This document shows positions 63,201-64,000 of a stretch of DNA of 64,000 nt, piece after piece (position 1 is the stretch's first letter; every line of letters begins with the position of its first letter). The DNA is from Bordetella parapertussis. GTDB lineage: Bacteria > Pseudomonadota > Gammaproteobacteria > Burkholderiales > SG8-39. Both the position numbers and the translations under genes were made by a program. A model generated the notes under the pieces. That model saw nothing but the letters and a program-made list of their open reading frames with translations. It made no database searches and was not told the DNA's origin. Where the stretch lies: NCBI GenBank assembly GCA_945862265.1, contig CAMAXP010000012.1, positions 36,403 through 100,402 of the forward strand. The letters run 5' to 3'.

Positions 63201-64000
63201 ATGGCCACCCATGTCGCCACCATAGGCTTCGACTTCGATGCGATGTCGGGCTTCATTTCCCGCGGGCTCACCAGCCCCACGCCGATCTCGCGCGGCGAGT
63301 TCGGGCCGGTCGCCGTCCCGCGGATCCTTGCGCTGCTGAAGAAGTACGGCATCCGGGCGAGCTGGTTCGTGCCCGGGCATACGCTCGAGACCTACCCGAC
63401 CGAATGCCGGATGATCTTCGACGCCGGCCACGAGATCGGCCACCACGGCTGGACCCACATGCCGCCGAACGACATGACCCGCGAGCAGGAAGAGGACGGC
63501 CTGGTGCGCGCCAACGAGCAGATCAAGAAGCTCACCGGGCGCTACGCCCGCGGCTATCGCTCGCCTTCGTGGGACCTGTCGCCGCACTCGGTGGAACTGC
63601 TGCTGAAGCACGGCTTTTTCTACGAAAGCAGCATGATGGGCAACGACCACATGCCCTATCGCGTGCGGCAGGGCGACATCATCGAGCTCGACCGGCCCGC
63701 GGTGTTCGGCAAGGAGTCCAGGCTCATCGAGATGCCGGTGAGCTGGTCGCTCGACGACTACCCGCACTTCGAGTTCCTGCGCACCAAGACGTCTGTGCTG
63801 CAGGGCCTGATGAACGCGGAAGGCGTGCTCGGCAACTGGATCGCCGATTTCCGCTACATGAAGAGCCTGACCGACTGGGGCATCCTGAACTACACCTTCC
63901 ACCCGTTCGTGATCGGGCGCGGGCACCGCATGATGGTGCTCGACAAGCTGCTGAAGACGCTGGCCGACGAAGGCGCCACCTTCATGGCCATGGAAGACGC
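63201..64000 (+). CDS. NodB-fold polysaccharide deacetylase family protein, 3' partial
   Basis: At least 266 residues, cut by the window end. Polysaccharide-deacetylase (NodB) fold with the metal site visible: the first motif FDFDAM (about residues 10-15) and HEIGHHGWTHM (about 76-86), with the third in RGYRSPSWDLSP. Cyclic-amide hydrolases such as PuuE allantoinase have this fold and act in the cytoplasm; no signal peptide is present here. That, and the HyuAB neighbours, favour a small-molecule amide hydrolase over a cell-wall enzyme. GGGG lies 8 bases before the ATG. Confidence 0.88.
   Translation, partial: MATHVATIGFDFDAMSGFISRGLTSPTPISRGEFGPVAVPRILALLKKYGIRASWFVPGHTLETYPTECRMIFDAGHEIGHHGWTHMPPNDMTREQEEDGLVRANEQIKKLTGRYARGYRSPSWDLSPHSVELLLKHGFFYESSMMGNDHMPYRVRQGDIIELDRPAVFGKESRLIEMPVSWSLDDYPHFEFLRTKTSVLQGLMNAEGVLGNWIADFRYMKSLTDWGILNYTFHPFVIGRGHRMMVLDKLLKTLADEGATFMAMED

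Overview
This is a GC-rich, gene-dense chromosomal window that looks like a betaproteobacterium of the Burkholderiales type. The strongest sign is the number of Bug/TctC periplasmic solute-binding proteins: eight full-length copies plus decayed remnants, with no TctA or TctB membrane partners. Many CoA-transferases, TauD/TfdA dioxygenases, MmgE/PrpD proteins and SDRs point to a soil or water organism with wide carboxylate catabolism. There are no rRNA or tRNA genes, CRISPR arrays or insertion sequences. The genes at both window edges are cut.

Left part (1-10.4 kb): a quinone oxidoreductase (partial), an SDR, a Phd/PIN toxin-antitoxin pair, a class II aldolase, a HAD phosphatase, then a scar region (3.88-5.06 kb). 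The scar holds an orphan antitoxin and a truncated Bug gene that meets a truncated alpha/beta hydrolase head to head at about 4.46 kb. A Bug/DUF455/AtuA operon and a divergent CoA-transferase follow.

Middle (10.5-33 kb): mostly housekeeping and metabolic genes. These are a MgtC/DUF4010 membrane protein, a large secreted hydrolase, a translationally coupled pdxH - kinase - enolase-like operon, a SWIB protein, fbp, transporters, a Bug/CoA-transferase/HMG-CoA-lyase-like operon, htpX, a GMC oxidoreductase, a membrane-anchored methyltransferase and rhlE. The enolase homologue has lost two active-site residues. The rhlE reading frame lacks a normal start codon and has an odd leader.

Right part (33-64 kb): catabolic blocks. 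(1) IclR regulator + bicupin + three-subunit molybdenum hydroxylase + quinone oxidoreductase + Bug. (2) On the minus strand, a tandem glycine riboswitch in front of a DadA-type flavoenzyme, followed by a TauD/TfdA dioxygenase and a Bug protein. (3) A Crp/Fnr regulator divergent from a tightly packed array of 16 genes running from 45.9 kb off the right edge. The array encodes two TauD/TfdA enzymes, two MmgE/PrpD proteins, three Bug proteins, two SDRs, a hydroxyacyl-CoA dehydrogenase homologue, a CMD protein, an acyl-CoA ligase, a saccharopine-dehydrogenase-like protein, hydantoinase/oxoprolinase A and B subunits and a NodB-fold deacetylase. This looks like a complete uptake and degradation pathway for an unknown acid or cyclic amide.

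The best candidates for undescribed biology are the enolase-like/kinase pair, the glycine-riboswitch operon and the 18-kb array.
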